Below, piece by piece: positions 8,437 to 18,040 of a stretch of DNA of 64,000 bases. The notes beneath the pieces are model-generated. The model worked only from the letters and a program-made list of their open reading frames with translations. It searched no databases and was not told where the DNA came from. The stretch is from Clostridia bacterium (lineage in GTDB: Bacteria; Bacillota; Clostridia; UMGS1883), in the NCBI GenBank assembly GCA_030527235.1, contig JAUNBL010000006.1, positions 1-64,000 on the forward strand, read 5' to 3'. Each line of letters begins with the position of its first letter. Position 1 is the first letter of the stretch. The position numbers were made by a program, and so were the translations under genes.

Positions 8437-8462
8437 TGTTACAACCTCGTCTTTCCATCAAT

Positions 8463-8969
8463 TTATTTCAGAATGGCTTTTTTGATTCCCGGAAGGATAA
8501 GCATTGCCGCCGTTGTACCTATCAGCGCCGTAACCGCCTGCGGCCAGCCAAATGCAAAGCTCATTGCCGCCGCGCTTGGTTCGGGAAGCTGCATAACGCG
8601 CACCATAATGTTTATAGACACAAACAAAAACACAAACTTCACCGCTGCGGGAACTATGAGCGATAGAATCTTTTTCTCTTTCAACAAAGAATAAAGCGTT
8701 ACAAGCAAGGCGTTGCCTATCGCTATAAACGGAGTGAAAAACGGCTGTGATAAGCTCAACGCGAGCGCTATAAACGGCGTCACAACGCCTACCGCAGCTC
8801 CGCTCCAAAGTCCCGCCAGTCCCGCCGATATGATAAGGCACATATTGACGCAGGAACCGGTCACAAACTGTTTTGCCGCACCAAGCGGAAGGTTGCTTGT
8901 AGTGAGCTGCAAAACCACCGTAACAGCTATCATCAGCGCTGTCGTTGTAATAAATTTTGTTTTACTCAT
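8463..8969 (-). CDS. ECF transporter S component, substrate unknown
   Basis: A 168-residue, very hydrophobic protein with five to six membrane segments, consistent with the substrate-binding S subunit of an energy-coupling factor transporter. The N-terminal helix (TTTALMIAVTVVLQLTT) and the following loop plus helix pattern are typical; no EcfA or EcfT genes are nearby, as expected when a shared energy module sits elsewhere. The start overlaps the DtxR-type regulator stop by eight bases, so it is translated from the same mRNA and its ligand may be linked to what the regulator senses. An unrelated small membrane protein is possible. Confidence 0.7.
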   Translation of the reverse strand: MSKTKFITTTALMIAVTVVLQLTTSNLPLGAAKQFVTGSCVNMCLIISAGLAGLWSGAAVGVVTPFIALALSLSQPFFTPFIAIGNALLVTLYSLLKEKKILSLIVPAAVKFVFLFVSINIMVRVMQLPEPSAAAMSFAFGWPQAVTALIGTTAAMLILPGIKKAILK

Positions 8970-9351
8970 TTATATCACCATTCCTTTTTGTGTTTTGAGC
9001 ATGCCTCTTTATCGCCTCAAATGTTTCATCGCTTATAACATGTTCAATCTTGCACGCGTCCTTCGCGGCCGTCTTTCTGTCCACACCCAGCCGGCTGAAG
9101 AACTCCGTAAGCATGGTGTGCCGCTCATATGTCTTTTCGGCAATCTCTTTGCCGATTTGCGTCAACGAAAGGCTTCCGTTTTCACCCACGACAACATAGC
9201 CCCCCGTTTTCAAAAGCCCTATAGCGCGGCTCACACTCGGCTTGGAGTAACCCATGTACTCGCCGACGTCTATGGCGCGGACAAATGTCATCTCTTTATT
9301 CAATATGTGTATGGTTTCCAAATACATTTCTCCCGATTCCTGCAAGTGCAT
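8962..9351 (-). CDS. DtxR/MntR-family metal-dependent regulator
   Basis: A 129-residue DNA-binding regulator. Residues 1-65 form the winged HTH (YLETIHIL, then VRAIDVGEYMGYSKPSVSRAIG as the HTH and GGYVVVG as the wing); residues 70-120 form the short dimerisation and metal-binding domain with the typical H/E/C ligands (RHTMLTEFF, CKIEHVIS, FEAIKRH). It lacks the SH3-like third domain of DtxR and is closer to MntR or other short family members. The metal, probably Mn or Fe, is not decidable. AGAGGTGAG precedes the ATG. It leads a two-gene operon with the ECF S component. Confidence 0.88.
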   Translation of the reverse strand: MHLQESGEMYLETIHILNKEMTFVRAIDVGEYMGYSKPSVSRAIGLLKTGGYVVVGENGSLSLTQIGKEIAEKTYERHTMLTEFFSRLGVDRKTAAKDACKIEHVISDETFEAIKRHAQNTKRNGDINE

Positions 9352-9412
9352 ATATGCTCACCTCTTTTTTCTTCCAATAATACTATCACACATCCGCAAA
9401 AAAAACAAGCAC

Positions 9413-9455
9413 AAAAAGGCGCAGCGCAAAGATTATCTCTTAGCGCCGCGCCTTT
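9413..9455 (-). terminator. Intrinsic terminator after ppdK
   Basis: On the minus strand a 13-base stem with one mismatch (9443-9455 with 9415-9427) around a 15-base loop is followed by TTTTTGTGC. It lies just downstream of the ppdK stop codon. Confidence 0.85.
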
Positions 9456-9469
9456 CCGATTCTTATTGC

Positions 9470-12094
9470 TTATTTACCCTCTTTGACCTTTGCCTGAGCC
9501 GCCGCAAGGCGTGCAATAGGCACGCGGAAGGGCGAGCAGGAAACATAGTTAAGACCTATGTTGTGGCAAAACTCAATCGTAGATGGGTCTCCGCCGTGCT
9601 CACCGCAGATTCCGAGCTTGATGTCAGGGCGCGTTTTTCTTCCAAGCTCAACCGCCATCTTTACCAAGCGGCCCACACCGACATGGTCCAGCTTCACAAA
9701 CGGGTCCGATTCAAAAATCTTTGTATCGTAATACTCACCGAGGAACTTGCCCGCGTCATCACGCGAAAAGCCGTATGTCATCTGCGTAAGATCGTTTGTG
9801 CCAAAGCTGAAAAATTCAGCTTCTTTTGCCAGCTCGTCCGCCGTAATAGCGGCGCGCGGTATCTCAATCATAGTTCCCACTTTATAGCTGAGCTTGACAC
9901 CATTTTTCGCAATAATCTTGTCCGCCGTATCGGTAACGGTCTTTTTAACATATGCCAGCTCTTTGATATCGCCCACAAGAGGAATCATTATCTCCGGCAC
10001 AACATTCATACCTTCGCTGTTAACCTTAATCGCCGCCTGAATTACAGCAGTGGTCTGCATCGCGGCAATTTCGGGATATGTTACCGCAAGGCGGCAGCCG
10101 CGATGTCCAAGCATCGGGTTAAACTCGTGCAGGTTCTCAACCGTTGTCTTAAGCTCTTCAAAGCTCAGCGACATTTCCTTTGCCAAATCCGCAATCTCCT
10201 CGTCCGTCTGCGGCACAAACTCGTGCAGCGGCGGGTCTAAGAAGCGAATTGTGACAGGTCTGCCTCCAAGAGCACGGTAAAGCTCTTCAAAATCGCCCTG
10301 CTGCATCGGCAGTATCTTATCGAGAGCCTTTGAGCGCTCCTCTACCGTTTTACCGACTATCATTTCACGAACGGCTCTAATCCTGTTCTCTTCAAAGAAC
10401 ATATGCTCTGTGCGGCACAGCCCTATACCCTCTGCGCCGAACTTAACAGCCTGCTTGGCATCACGCGGAGTGTCGGCGTTTGTTCTGACCTGAAGAGTGC
10501 GGATGTCGTCCGCCCACTCCATAAACGTGCCGAAATCCCCCGTAAGCTCAGCGTCCTGCGTGTCTATCATACCCGCGTAAACGTTGCCGGTGCTGCCGTC
10601 AAGTGAAATGGCATCGTTTTCCGTATACGTCTTTCCGTTTATAACAAGCTTCTTCGCCGCATCGTCCACCTTAATTTCACCTGCGCCCGCAACACAGCAT
10701 TTTCCCATTCCGCGAGCCACAACCGCCGCATGCGACGTCATGCCGCCGCGCGCCGTAAGAACACCCTGGGCGCTGTCCATTCCCTCAATGTCCTCAGGTG
10801 AAGTTTCAAGACGCACAAGCACGACCTTTTCGCCGTTTTTCGCACGCTCAATGGCTTCGTCCGCAGTAAAGGCAATTTTGCCGCACGCCGCACCTGGAGA
10901 GGCCGGAAGCCCGCGTGTGATAACCGTGGCGCTCGCAAGCGCCGAGGGCACAAAGCCAGGGTGCAAAAGCGTGTCCAGCTGCTTGGGATCAACTTTGAGA
11001 ATTGCCTCTTCTTTTGTGTTCATGCCCTCGGCAACAAGGTCAACCGCTATCTTAAGCGCCGCCTGGGCTGTGCGCTTGCCGTTTCTCGTCTGCAGCATAT
11101 AGAGCTTCTCATTTTCAATCGTAAACTCCATATCCTGCATATCCTTATAATGGTCCTCCAGCTTGCCTGCGATGTCGATAAACTGCTCGTACACCTTGGG
11201 CATGACCTGCTTAAGCGTTTCAATGGGCTGTGGCGTTCTGATGCCTGCCACAACGTCCTCGCCCTGCGCATTGATGAGGTACTCACCGTAGAGCTTTTTC
11301 TCACCTGTAGAAGGGTTACGCGTAAACGCAACGCCCGTACCGGATGTGTTGCCCATGTTTCCGAACACCATCGCCTGCACGTTTACAGCTGTACCCCAGT
11401 CGGAAGGGATGTCGTTCATGCGGCGGTAGTAAATGGCGCGTGGGTTGTCCCACGAGCGGAACACCGCCTTAACCGACTCTATGAGCTGCACCTTGGGGTC
11501 CTGCGGAAACTCAACGCCCTTTTGCGCTTTGTAATAGTCCTTAAAACGCACAATCATCTCTTTGAGGTCGGAGGCTGAAAACTCGATGTCAAGCTTTATG
11601 CCTCGGCTTTCCTTCATCTCATCGATGATTTTTTCAAAATTGCTCTTCGGCAGCTCCATAACCACGTCTGAAAACATCTGGATAAAGCGCCTGTAGCTGT
11701 CATACGCAAAACGGGGGTTATCCGTCTTCTTCGCCAGCGCCTCAACCGCCATATCGTTAAGTCCGAGATTCAATATGGTATCCATCATTCCCGGCATCGA
11801 CGCTCTGGCGCCGCTGCGCACGGAAACAAGGAACGGATTCTCGTTATCTCCAAATTTTTTGCCGACGTTTTTCTCCGTAACAGCAAGCTGTGCGTAAATC
11901 TCCTTGATAATATCATCGCCTATTTTCTTGCCGTCCGTATAATAACGCGTACAAGCCTCTGTAGAAACCGTAAAACCTTGTGGTACCGGAAATCCGAGTT
12001 TGGTCATTTCGGCAAGGTTTGCTCCTTTGCCGCCGAGAAGATTACGCATAGATGCGTCGCCCTCGGAAAATAAGTATACATATTTTTTAGCCAT
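9470..12094 (-). CDS. ppdK: Pyruvate, phosphate dikinase
   Basis: An 874-residue enzyme interconverting pyruvate, ATP and phosphate with PEP, AMP and pyrophosphate, a key PEP/pyruvate step in anaerobic Clostridia glycolysis. The N-terminal ATP-grasp domain contains LLGGKGANLAEM and SVRSGARASMPGMMDT; the central swivelling domain has the phosphohistidine motif GGMTSHAAVVARGMGKCC; the C-terminal TIM barrel has the PEP-utiliser block IPRAAITADELAKEAEFFSF with GTNDLTQMTYGFSRDD. Full family length. AAGGAGGTAATAA precedes the ATG. It stands alone between terminators. Confidence 0.97.
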   Translation of the reverse strand: MAKKYVYLFSEGDASMRNLLGGKGANLAEMTKLGFPVPQGFTVSTEACTRYYTDGKKIGDDIIKEIYAQLAVTEKNVGKKFGDNENPFLVSVRSGARASMPGMMDTILNLGLNDMAVEALAKKTDNPRFAYDSYRRFIQMFSDVVMELPKSNFEKIIDEMKESRGIKLDIEFSASDLKEMIVRFKDYYKAQKGVEFPQDPKVQLIESVKAVFRSWDNPRAIYYRRMNDIPSDWGTAVNVQAMVFGNMGNTSGTGVAFTRNPSTGEKKLYGEYLINAQGEDVVAGIRTPQPIETLKQVMPKVYEQFIDIAGKLEDHYKDMQDMEFTIENEKLYMLQTRNGKRTAQAALKIAVDLVAEGMNTKEEAILKVDPKQLDTLLHPGFVPSALASATVITRGLPASPGAACGKIAFTADEAIERAKNGEKVVLVRLETSPEDIEGMDSAQGVLTARGGMTSHAAVVARGMGKCCVAGAGEIKVDDAAKKLVINGKTYTENDAISLDGSTGNVYAGMIDTQDAELTGDFGTFMEWADDIRTLQVRTNADTPRDAKQAVKFGAEGIGLCRTEHMFFEENRIRAVREMIVGKTVEERSKALDKILPMQQGDFEELYRALGGRPVTIRFLDPPLHEFVPQTDEEIADLAKEMSLSFEELKTTVENLHEFNPMLGHRGCRLAVTYPEIAAMQTTAVIQAAIKVNSEGMNVVPEIMIPLVGDIKELAYVKKTVTDTADKIIAKNGVKLSYKVGTMIEIPRAAITADELAKEAEFFSFGTNDLTQMTYGFSRDDAGKFLGEYYDTKIFESDPFVKLDHVGVGRLVKMAVELGRKTRPDIKLGICGEHGGDPSTIEFCHNIGLNYVSCSPFRVPIARLAAAQAKVKEGK

Positions 12095-12137
12095 TGGGGT
12101 TTATTACCTCCTTGTAAAAAGTGTTTTTATTTATTTT

Positions 12138-12165
12138 ACACTATTTTCTTATAAAAAGATAGTGT
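12138..12165. promoter_or_regulatory. 28-base imperfect dyad upstream of ppdK
   Basis: ACACTAT and ATAGTGT form the outer arms, with a nearly palindromic AT-rich centre, about 45 bases upstream of the ppdK ATG. Its position in the promoter region makes it a candidate operator or a leader hairpin; no known binding motif is recognised. Confidence 0.4.
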
Positions 12166-12201
12166 TTTTTTATAAAAATCACAAAAACTTTTCAGAAGCG
12201 A

Positions 12202-12228
12202 AAGCGGCACCCGTTGGGGATGCCGCTT
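12202..12228 (-). terminator. Terminator after tsf
   Basis: A GC-rich hairpin with 8-base outer arms AAGCGGCA/TGCCGCTT and an inner CCC/GGG extension around GTTG follows the tsf stop. On the minus strand it is followed by TTTCGCTTC and then a TTTTTG tract. Confidence 0.75.
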
Positions 12229-12244
12229 CATACAGCGGTTGCGC

Positions 12245-13162
12245 TTATTTTATCATGCTTGCGACTTCGTCGGCAAAGTTATCGTCTTTCTTTTCAAGAC
12301 CCTCGCCTTTTTCAAGGCGCGCAAACTCAACGATTTCAATGGAAGTTCCTATTTGGCTCGCAATACCCTTGGTGTAGCTTGCAACATTCTGCTCCGGGTC
12401 CTTTACGAACTCCTGGTCAACAAGGCAAAACTCCTTGTAGTATTTCTCTATGCGCCCTTGCACCATCTTTTCGGCAATGTTTTCAGGCTTGCCCTCATTC
12501 ATTGCCTGCGCCTTAAAGATTTCGCGCTCCTTTTCGAGTACGTCCGCAGGAATATCCTCTCTCTTCACATAGCGCGGGTAAAGCGCCGCTATCTGCATAG
12601 CCACGTCCTTTGCGTACGCCTTAAACGCCTCGTCCTCGCTCTTGGAAGAATCTCCGAGAGCAAATTTTACCAGAACGCCGATTCTGCCTCCGCCATGGAC
12701 ATATCCGACAAGCGTACCCTCGTATCTCACGAAGCGGCGGATATTCATATTCTCGCCGATTGTGGCTATCTTCTCTTTAAGAGCCTCGTCAACGCTCTGC
12801 GCGCTGTTCTCTATATACTTCGACGCCAAAAGCGCGTCTACATCGGCAGGGTTCTCCTTGATAATTTGCTTCGCCAGCGCTTTTACAAAGCCTTGGAAGT
12901 CCGCGTTCTTGCCGACAAAGTCGGTCTCGGAATTAACCTCTAAAACCGCGCCCACATTGCCTTCCACGATAACGTCCACAATACCCTCGGACGCAATCCT
13001 GCCCGCTTTCTTCTGAGCGGAAGCAAGGCCTTTTTCACGAAGATATTCCACGGCCTTGTCCATATCTCCTCCGGATTCGGAAAGCGCCTTTTTACAGTCC
13101 ATCATTCCGCAGCCGGTCATCTCTCTGAGCTCTTTAACCGTTTGTGCACTGATAACTCCCAT
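12245..13162 (-). CDS. tsf: Elongation factor Ts
   Basis: A 305-residue guanine nucleotide exchange factor for EF-Tu. The N-terminal UBA-like domain has ELREMTGCGMMDCKKALSE; the core has VLEVNSETDFVGKN, the TDFV motif that contacts EF-Tu. C-terminal EKMVQGRIEKYYKEFCLVDQ is the conserved coiled-coil or dimerisation block. Length is slightly above B. subtilis EF-Ts. AGGAGGATAAAACC precedes the ATG. It follows rpsB with a 19-base gap, the standard rpsB-tsf operon, and ends at a terminator. Confidence 0.98.
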   Translation of the reverse strand: MGVISAQTVKELREMTGCGMMDCKKALSESGGDMDKAVEYLREKGLASAQKKAGRIASEGIVDVIVEGNVGAVLEVNSETDFVGKNADFQGFVKALAKQIIKENPADVDALLASKYIENSAQSVDEALKEKIATIGENMNIRRFVRYEGTLVGYVHGGGRIGVLVKFALGDSSKSEDEAFKAYAKDVAMQIAALYPRYVKREDIPADVLEKEREIFKAQAMNEGKPENIAEKMVQGRIEKYYKEFCLVDQEFVKDPEQNVASYTKGIASQIGTSIEIVEFARLEKGEGLEKKDDNFADEVASMIK

Positions 13163-13181
13163 TGGTTTTATCCTCCTAATA

Positions 13182-13931
13182 TTATAATGTAATATCTATC
13201 TCTTCGCCGTCTTCGTCGCCGTCTTCTTCCGTTTCTTTCGCCATGGAAACGCCTTCTTTTCCTTCCATAACAGCATTCGCCATTGTAGAGGCAACCAGTT
13301 TAACGGCACGGATAGCATCGTCGTTTCCGGGGATTACATAGTCAACCTCTTCAGGGTCACAGTTTGTGTCAACGATGGCAACAACGGGAATGTTGAGCTT
13401 TTTCGCTTCGGCTATGGCAATCTTCTCTTTCCTTGGGTCTACAACAAAGATAGCCGCCGGGGGTCTCTTCATATTCTTGATGCCGCCCAGATACTTCTCC
13501 AGCTTCTCCATTTCGGCACGAAGCCCGATGACTTCTTTTTTGGGCAGCAGGTCAAACGTTCCGTCCGTCTCCATTGTATGAAGCTGTTCAAGGCGCTCTA
13601 TCCTCTTTTTAATCGTCTTAAAGTTGGTAAGCATTCCGCCAAGCCATCTCGCGTCCACAAAATGCATACCGACGCGCATAGCTTCCTCACGAATGGTTTC
13701 CTGCGCCTGCTTCTTGGTTCCAACGAAAAGAACCTCTCCGCCCTGCGCGGTGATTTCACGGATGAAGTCGTATGCTTCTTCTACCTTCTTGACCGTTTTC
13801 TGAAGGTCAATAATGTAGATACCGTTCCTCTCCGTGAAAATGTACTCCGCCATTTTGGGGTTCCATCTTCTTGTCTGGTGTCCGAAATGAACACCTGCTT
13901 CCAAAAGCTGTTTCATAGATATAACCGACAT
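13182..13931 (-). CDS. rpsB: 30S ribosomal protein S2
   Basis: A 249-residue ribosomal protein of the small subunit. Conserved blocks are [53 protein letters not shown] and [20 protein letters not shown]. The acidic tail ([12 protein letters not shown]) is typical of Clostridia S2. GGAGGTG lies seven bases before the ATG. First gene of rpsB-tsf, transcribed from the promoter at 14082-14110 with a leader of roughly 145 bases. Confidence 0.98.
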   Translation of the reverse strand: MSVISMKQLLEAGVHFGHQTRRWNPKMAEYIFTERNGIYIIDLQKTVKKVEEAYDFIREITAQGGEVLFVGTKKQAQETIREEAMRVGMHFVDARWLGGMLTNFKTIKKRIERLEQLHTMETDGTFDLLPKKEVIGLRAEMEKLEKYLGGIKNMKRPPAAIFVVDPRKEKIAIAEAKKLNIPVVAIVDTNCDPEEVDYVIPGNDDAIRAVKLVASTMANAVMEGKEGVSMAKETEEDGDEDGEEIDITL

Positions 13932-14075
13932 GTATCAACACCTCCATATTATTTGTTTTTTCGCCGGCACACCCATGTCAAAACGCACCGACGCCGCCAC
14001 TCGGTTCAACACGCCTGCCCACCGCGATTTTCACGGCACACGGCTGCGCTCAACGAGTGTGAGTATTTTTTGTGC
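13932..14075 (-). promoter_or_regulatory. Structured 5' leader of rpsB
   Basis: The expected transcript from the promoter at 14082-14110 has an about 140-base untranslated leader rich in GC and short complementary blocks. Ribosomal protein mRNA leaders are often autoregulatory binding sites for the encoded protein; that role here is inference from position and composition. Confidence 0.35.
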
Positions 14076-14081
14076 TTTGAT

Positions 14082-14110
14082 ATGTTACCACAGTCACAGT
14101 GAAATTGCAA
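14082..14110 (-). promoter_or_regulatory. Promoter of rpsB-tsf
   Basis: Reading the minus strand: TTGCAA, 17-base spacer, TAACAT. The -10 element is preceded by TG-rich sequence (TGTGG). No competing promoter is seen nearer to rpsB. Confidence 0.65.
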
Positions 14111-14151
14111 GCATTTTTTTTATAATTAATTAGTTTTTAATAAAACAATTT

Positions 14152-17100
14152 TTATCCGCCGCATTGCATGTTTACCTGCGCGCCGTCCGGAACGTCTCTG
14201 AGATAAATTACCCTGTACCCTCCGCGCGGCACCGAGGCCTGTTTGGCAATTATGCCGCCATCAGTCTCGGCCCACATAAGCGCCGTCACTGTGTCACGGT
14301 CAGTGTTGACCACCACCGCAGTGGCGTCGCGCGACACCTTTGACGCAGCCGTGTAAAATGTAAGCGGTCCATTGGGTACGAGCTTCGCGTCCGCCCAAAC
14401 AGCAAGATTGAGCTCCTCGCTTGAGGGCTTGGTTACAAGCTTCAGCTCCTTCGCGCCTGTAACGTCCACGCTGACTCTGACGCTCCCGTCCCTGAACGAA
14501 AAGCCGCGCCGAGCGTAGACCTCCTCGCCGTCAAGATAGACCAGGTAGTCAATAACAGCGTCAAACATACCTCTGCCCCAGCCGCGCATGGACGCAAATA
14601 TCGATGTATCAATGCCTATAACTGCCTCAAACGTACGCTCGCCGTAGGATGATACGTCAATTACCACCTCTGATTCTCCCGTAGCGCAGATGCCTTTCTC
14701 GTAAACCGTATCCTCCTCACCTCTCCAGCGGTCGCCCATAAAAGTTATGGGACTTCCGGAGCTGCTCTTGTCAAACACCACATTCTCCTGAGCTTCGGCA
14801 ATATCCGAAAGGTATACGTTCTTCGGCACAAAATGAACTCTGTACTCCTCTGTCCTGTCGTCCAATACAAGCGAAATCACGGCGGTGCCGGGTATTGACT
14901 GCGGCATTTGCACGCTGCACGCTGCTCCCTCGCAGACGGCTGCATCAATTTCCAAAAGCGAATCGGCATATACCACGTAGTCGTTTCTTCCGACCGCGAA
15001 ATTCAATTTTTCGCCGCCCGCAAATATCGCGGAACACAATGCTCCGTGCGAAGCGCGGGCTATATCCGCCTCTGTGCTGTCGCTTGTCAAAGCGCCCTTT
15101 ATTCTCAACGAAAACGCGCCTTCGCCCGAAACCGCAATATAGCGATACCCGTCATCGCTCAAGTCCTCCCTGTGGCTCGCGTACTCAAGCATGTCAAAAC
15201 TGTATGGGGAGGCGGTGAAATCAAACGGCACATCCGAGGCGATAAGCAAAGCTTTGTCATCGTTCTGAGCCTTGACGTACTGCGCGCTGCGCCGCGTATT
15301 AACGCTGCGCGGCTCGGCATGTGAAATAAACTCCTGCGCAAAGCTTGAGCTGTATTTGCCGGCAAAGCCGTCTTTGAAGCCAAAATACTCCAGTTCTTCA
15401 TACTCCCGCGGCAGCTTAAAGGTCGTTCCTAAAAGTCCGCTCACTCCCGCAGTATCTGTCACGGCTGAAACTTCAAGCGTGCCGTCGGGATAAACGTCGT
15501 ACGTATCCTGCCTTGCCGCACCCGTGTAGATATTTTTTGAAAATGCGCTGATTCGCACCATGTCGGCGGAATTTTCAATTTCCACTTCATAGGTTTCAAA
15601 GTAACGCTGTTCCCATCCGTCATTCTCTCCGAAGGCAATCTCCGAACCCGAAATAAGTTCATCGCCGTCGAAAACGTACGACAAAAGCGCGCCGCTGTAT
15701 TCGTCAAACACGGCGGTAAAGTTTTCTCCGAAAACGCGCATTCCGTCTATGCTCAGCGCGCCTTCCGGACGCGCGTCCGCCTTTCTGGGCGCCGTGGCAG
15801 ACACAAACTGCTCATGGGAGAAGCATTTTCCGCCGCGCATGAATCTGACGTTAAAATATGCATCGCCCCACTGCGGCCGTGCGGGATTTGCGCCCAAAGT
15901 AACCTCCGCCTCGGTATGAGGCAAAATCGGCAAAAGGTGTACGGTGTTGCTCTCAGTGACAGTCCCTCCGATATCGGTATCCCATTCTACCGTATATTCC
16001 GCAGCGTCGGTAAAGGACATTCTGTTTTTTATTCTCACCGTTCCCTCGCTTCCTATAAGCTCGGCTGTAATCGGGCGGTACAGATGCCAAAGCGCCCGCG
16101 CTTCCTCGTAAGGTTCGCGTTCGGCGCTGAAAATTCCAAAAGCGCACTCCGACCCGTTGGATGGGTAGTCGCCCCAATCACCGCCATAACCCAAAAACTC
16201 ACTTGACAAATCCTCTGTAATGTTTACGGCGGAAAAATCAAACTCCGCAGCCGCCTCTACGGCGCCTTCTATCAATTCGTCAAGGGAAAGCGCCCTATCA
16301 TAGAGCGCACACGCTACTATCGCACCGTTTTTATGCTGCTCGCCGCCCATCCTCCAGTCAAAAGAAGCGGGAGCCGCAACGGAATTTGCACAAAACTCAT
16401 CCTCGCAGAAAAGCTGCATCTCGCCGTCAGAGTACACTCCGGCTATGTGCTGGATTCTCCCGTAAAAATTATTCCCCACATGCGCGGAAATAACACTGTC
16501 CCCCATGGCGAACTCTATCTGTCCGTCCTGCATTCTCAAAAACGCGCCGTCCGCACTCGCAAACACATCGTCTTCGTACGCGGGATGCACATACACCTCA
16601 ATCGTAAAGGCTTCGCCGCTTTTTCCCATCGTACCGTAGCCTTCGTTAAGACTCGGCACACCGTTCAGCTTGCCGATAACTCCGCGTCCAGCGCCAAGCG
16701 GCGTTGTAAATGTACACAGGTTGCGTTTTGTCCACAAAAGCTTGTCGGCAAACTCCCTATAAAAACCGCCGCGCTCTGAATCGAAGCCGGAAAAATCGTC
16801 GTAATACGGCTCAACGGCTATCTGCTCAAGTGTCGGCAAATCGCAAAACTCCGCCTCGTCACTCGCCGCCACTGCGCTCGCGTGGTTTTGCGCAATATCA
16901 TATGCCGCCCTAAACCGCGCCTCGCGCTCTTGGGGAGAAATGGCGTAGCTGCTGTTTATATCTATCGCGCTTTGTACGCAAACATAGAGCCCCGCCTCAT
17001 CAGCCGCAGCGTAAAGAGCCTCCGTCGCCGCACCGTTAATGACGCGCACCGCGTTTATGTTGTACTCTTTCATCAGCGCAAAATCACGCTTAATTTCCTC

Positions 17101-18015
17101 AGCGCTCATCACAAGCGCGCCACGCGGAGAAATGGGCGAATAACACACTCCGAAAAGGGTTATCGGAACGCCGTTGAGTACAAGACGGCCGTTTTGCACT
17201 TCCGAAGTGCGAAACCCGACTTTGTATTCCTTTGTTTCCTCCACGTTGCCTCGTATGTCACAAGCTTCAATTCTCAAAGTATAAAGCTTAGGATTTTCCG
17301 CACTCCATAGCTCAACATCCGCTAAGGTGTTCTCGCCGAAGGACAAATCCGCTTTTTTCTCACTGCCGTCGTAAAGACTCGCCCTGACATCGCCTGTAGT
17401 CACGGCGCTGAGGCTGAGCGCTCCGTTCGCCGAGGCGGAAAACACCACGTCTCTGATACGGGAGCGTTCAAGGTACACATCGCCGTATATGCCTGTCAGG
17501 TTAAAGCCGTCAAAGTCCTCTATATACGAAAACTCCCCGTACTTGTCAATGCTCACCTCAAGCGTGTTTTTGCCTTTTACGGCTATGTTCTTTACTAAAA
17601 CTCGTATCTGCCTGCCCATAATGCTGCTTTGGGCAACCTGAGTATTGTTGAGTGAAATCTGCGCGCCGCCCGCAACAGCGTCAAAGCAAAGATATATGTC
17701 GTCTGACACGTCCCACGCAGCGGGCAGTGTGAACTCTTTTGTATAGACCGCCTTGAGAACGTCCTCTGGTACCTTGCCCGCTTCAATGCGCTCTTGTTCC
17801 CAAACAGAGGGCATTGAAATATAAGACGGATAGTCGTACCCTTGCATCTGCAAACACGAAGGCACCTCAATCATACCGCTTTCCCCGTTTGAAAGCGCCA
17901 CGCTCCACTCGCCGCAAAGCGACTCGCGCACAGGCACCAAAGCAGCGGACGATGCCGGCGGCAGCATTGCCCCAAGCATCATACATATTGTCAAAACCGC
18001 AGCAAATCTTTTCAC
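14152..18015 (-). CDS. Secreted LacZ-like GH2 protein with LamG and NPCBM modules, active site degenerate
   Basis: A 1287-residue protein with a signal peptide (residues 1-24). GH2 sugar-binding domain about 30-185, Ig-like domain about 186-270 (ending KVGFRTSEVQNGRLVLNG, the usual GH2 junction), then a TIM-barrel start (residues 275-380). The GH2 acid/base motif, normally WSLGNE, reads AASDEAE at 383-389; the usual Trp, Gly and Asn are lost. The barrel half with the nucleophile is absent, and a LamG-like module (about 435-585) sits there. The LacZ domain-4 motif GYGGDWGDYPSNG returns at 609-621. A beta-galactosidase small-chain-like region and an NPCBM module (about 1130-1240) follow. Probably a carbohydrate-binding protein derived from a beta-galactosidase; residual activity is not excluded. 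It is 25 bases from the PBP gene's stop. Confidence 0.8.
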   Translation of the reverse strand: MKRFAAVLTICMMLGAMLPPASSAALVPVRESLCGEWSVALSNGESGMIEVPSCLQMQGYDYPSYISMPSVWEQERIEAGKVPEDVLKAVYTKEFTLPAAWDVSDDIYLCFDAVAGGAQISLNNTQVAQSSIMGRQIRVLVKNIAVKGKNTLEVSIDKYGEFSYIEDFDGFNLTGIYGDVYLERSRIRDVVFSASANGALSLSAVTTGDVRASLYDGSEKKADLSFGENTLADVELWSAENPKLYTLRIEACDIRGNVEETKEYKVGFRTSEVQNGRLVLNGVPITLFGVCYSPISPRGALVMSAEEIKRDFALMKEYNINAVRVINGAATEALYAAADEAGLYVCVQSAIDINSSYAISPQEREARFRAAYDIAQNHASAVAASDEAEFCDLPTLEQIAVEPYYDDFSGFDSERGGFYREFADKLLWTKRNLCTFTTPLGAGRGVIGKLNGVPSLNEGYGTMGKSGEAFTIEVYVHPAYEDDVFASADGAFLRMQDGQIEFAMGDSVISAHVGNNFYGRIQHIAGVYSDGEMQLFCEDEFCANSVAAPASFDWRMGGEQHKNGAIVACALYDRALSLDELIEGAVEAAAEFDFSAVNITEDLSSEFLGYGGDWGDYPSNGSECAFGIFSAEREPYEEARALWHLYRPITAELIGSEGTVRIKNRMSFTDAAEYTVEWDTDIGGTVTESNTVHLLPILPHTEAEVTLGANPARPQWGDAYFNVRFMRGGKCFSHEQFVSATAPRKADARPEGALSIDGMRVFGENFTAVFDEYSGALLSYVFDGDELISGSEIAFGENDGWEQRYFETYEVEIENSADMVRISAFSKNIYTGAARQDTYDVYPDGTLEVSAVTDTAGVSGLLGTTFKLPREYEELEYFGFKDGFAGKYSSSFAQEFISHAEPRSVNTRRSAQYVKAQNDDKALLIASDVPFDFTASPYSFDMLEYASHREDLSDDGYRYIAVSGEGAFSLRIKGALTSDSTEADIARASHGALCSAIFAGGEKLNFAVGRNDYVVYADSLLEIDAAVCEGAACSVQMPQSIPGTAVISLVLDDRTEEYRVHFVPKNVYLSDIAEAQENVVFDKSSSGSPITFMGDRWRGEEDTVYEKGICATGESEVVIDVSSYGERTFEAVIGIDTSIFASMRGWGRGMFDAVIDYLVYLDGEEVYARRGFSFRDGSVRVSVDVTGAKELKLVTKPSSEELNLAVWADAKLVPNGPLTFYTAASKVSRDATAVVVNTDRDTVTALMWAETDGGIIAKQASVPRGGYRVIYLRDVPDGAQVNMQCGG

Positions 18016-18040
18016 CGTATTTTCCCTCCTTCCAAAACGC

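Noticed and set aside
9254-10240. 328-codon open frame on the plus strand
   Set aside because: Antisense to ppdK and the DtxR-type gene; composition is a shadow of the GC-rich coding strand.
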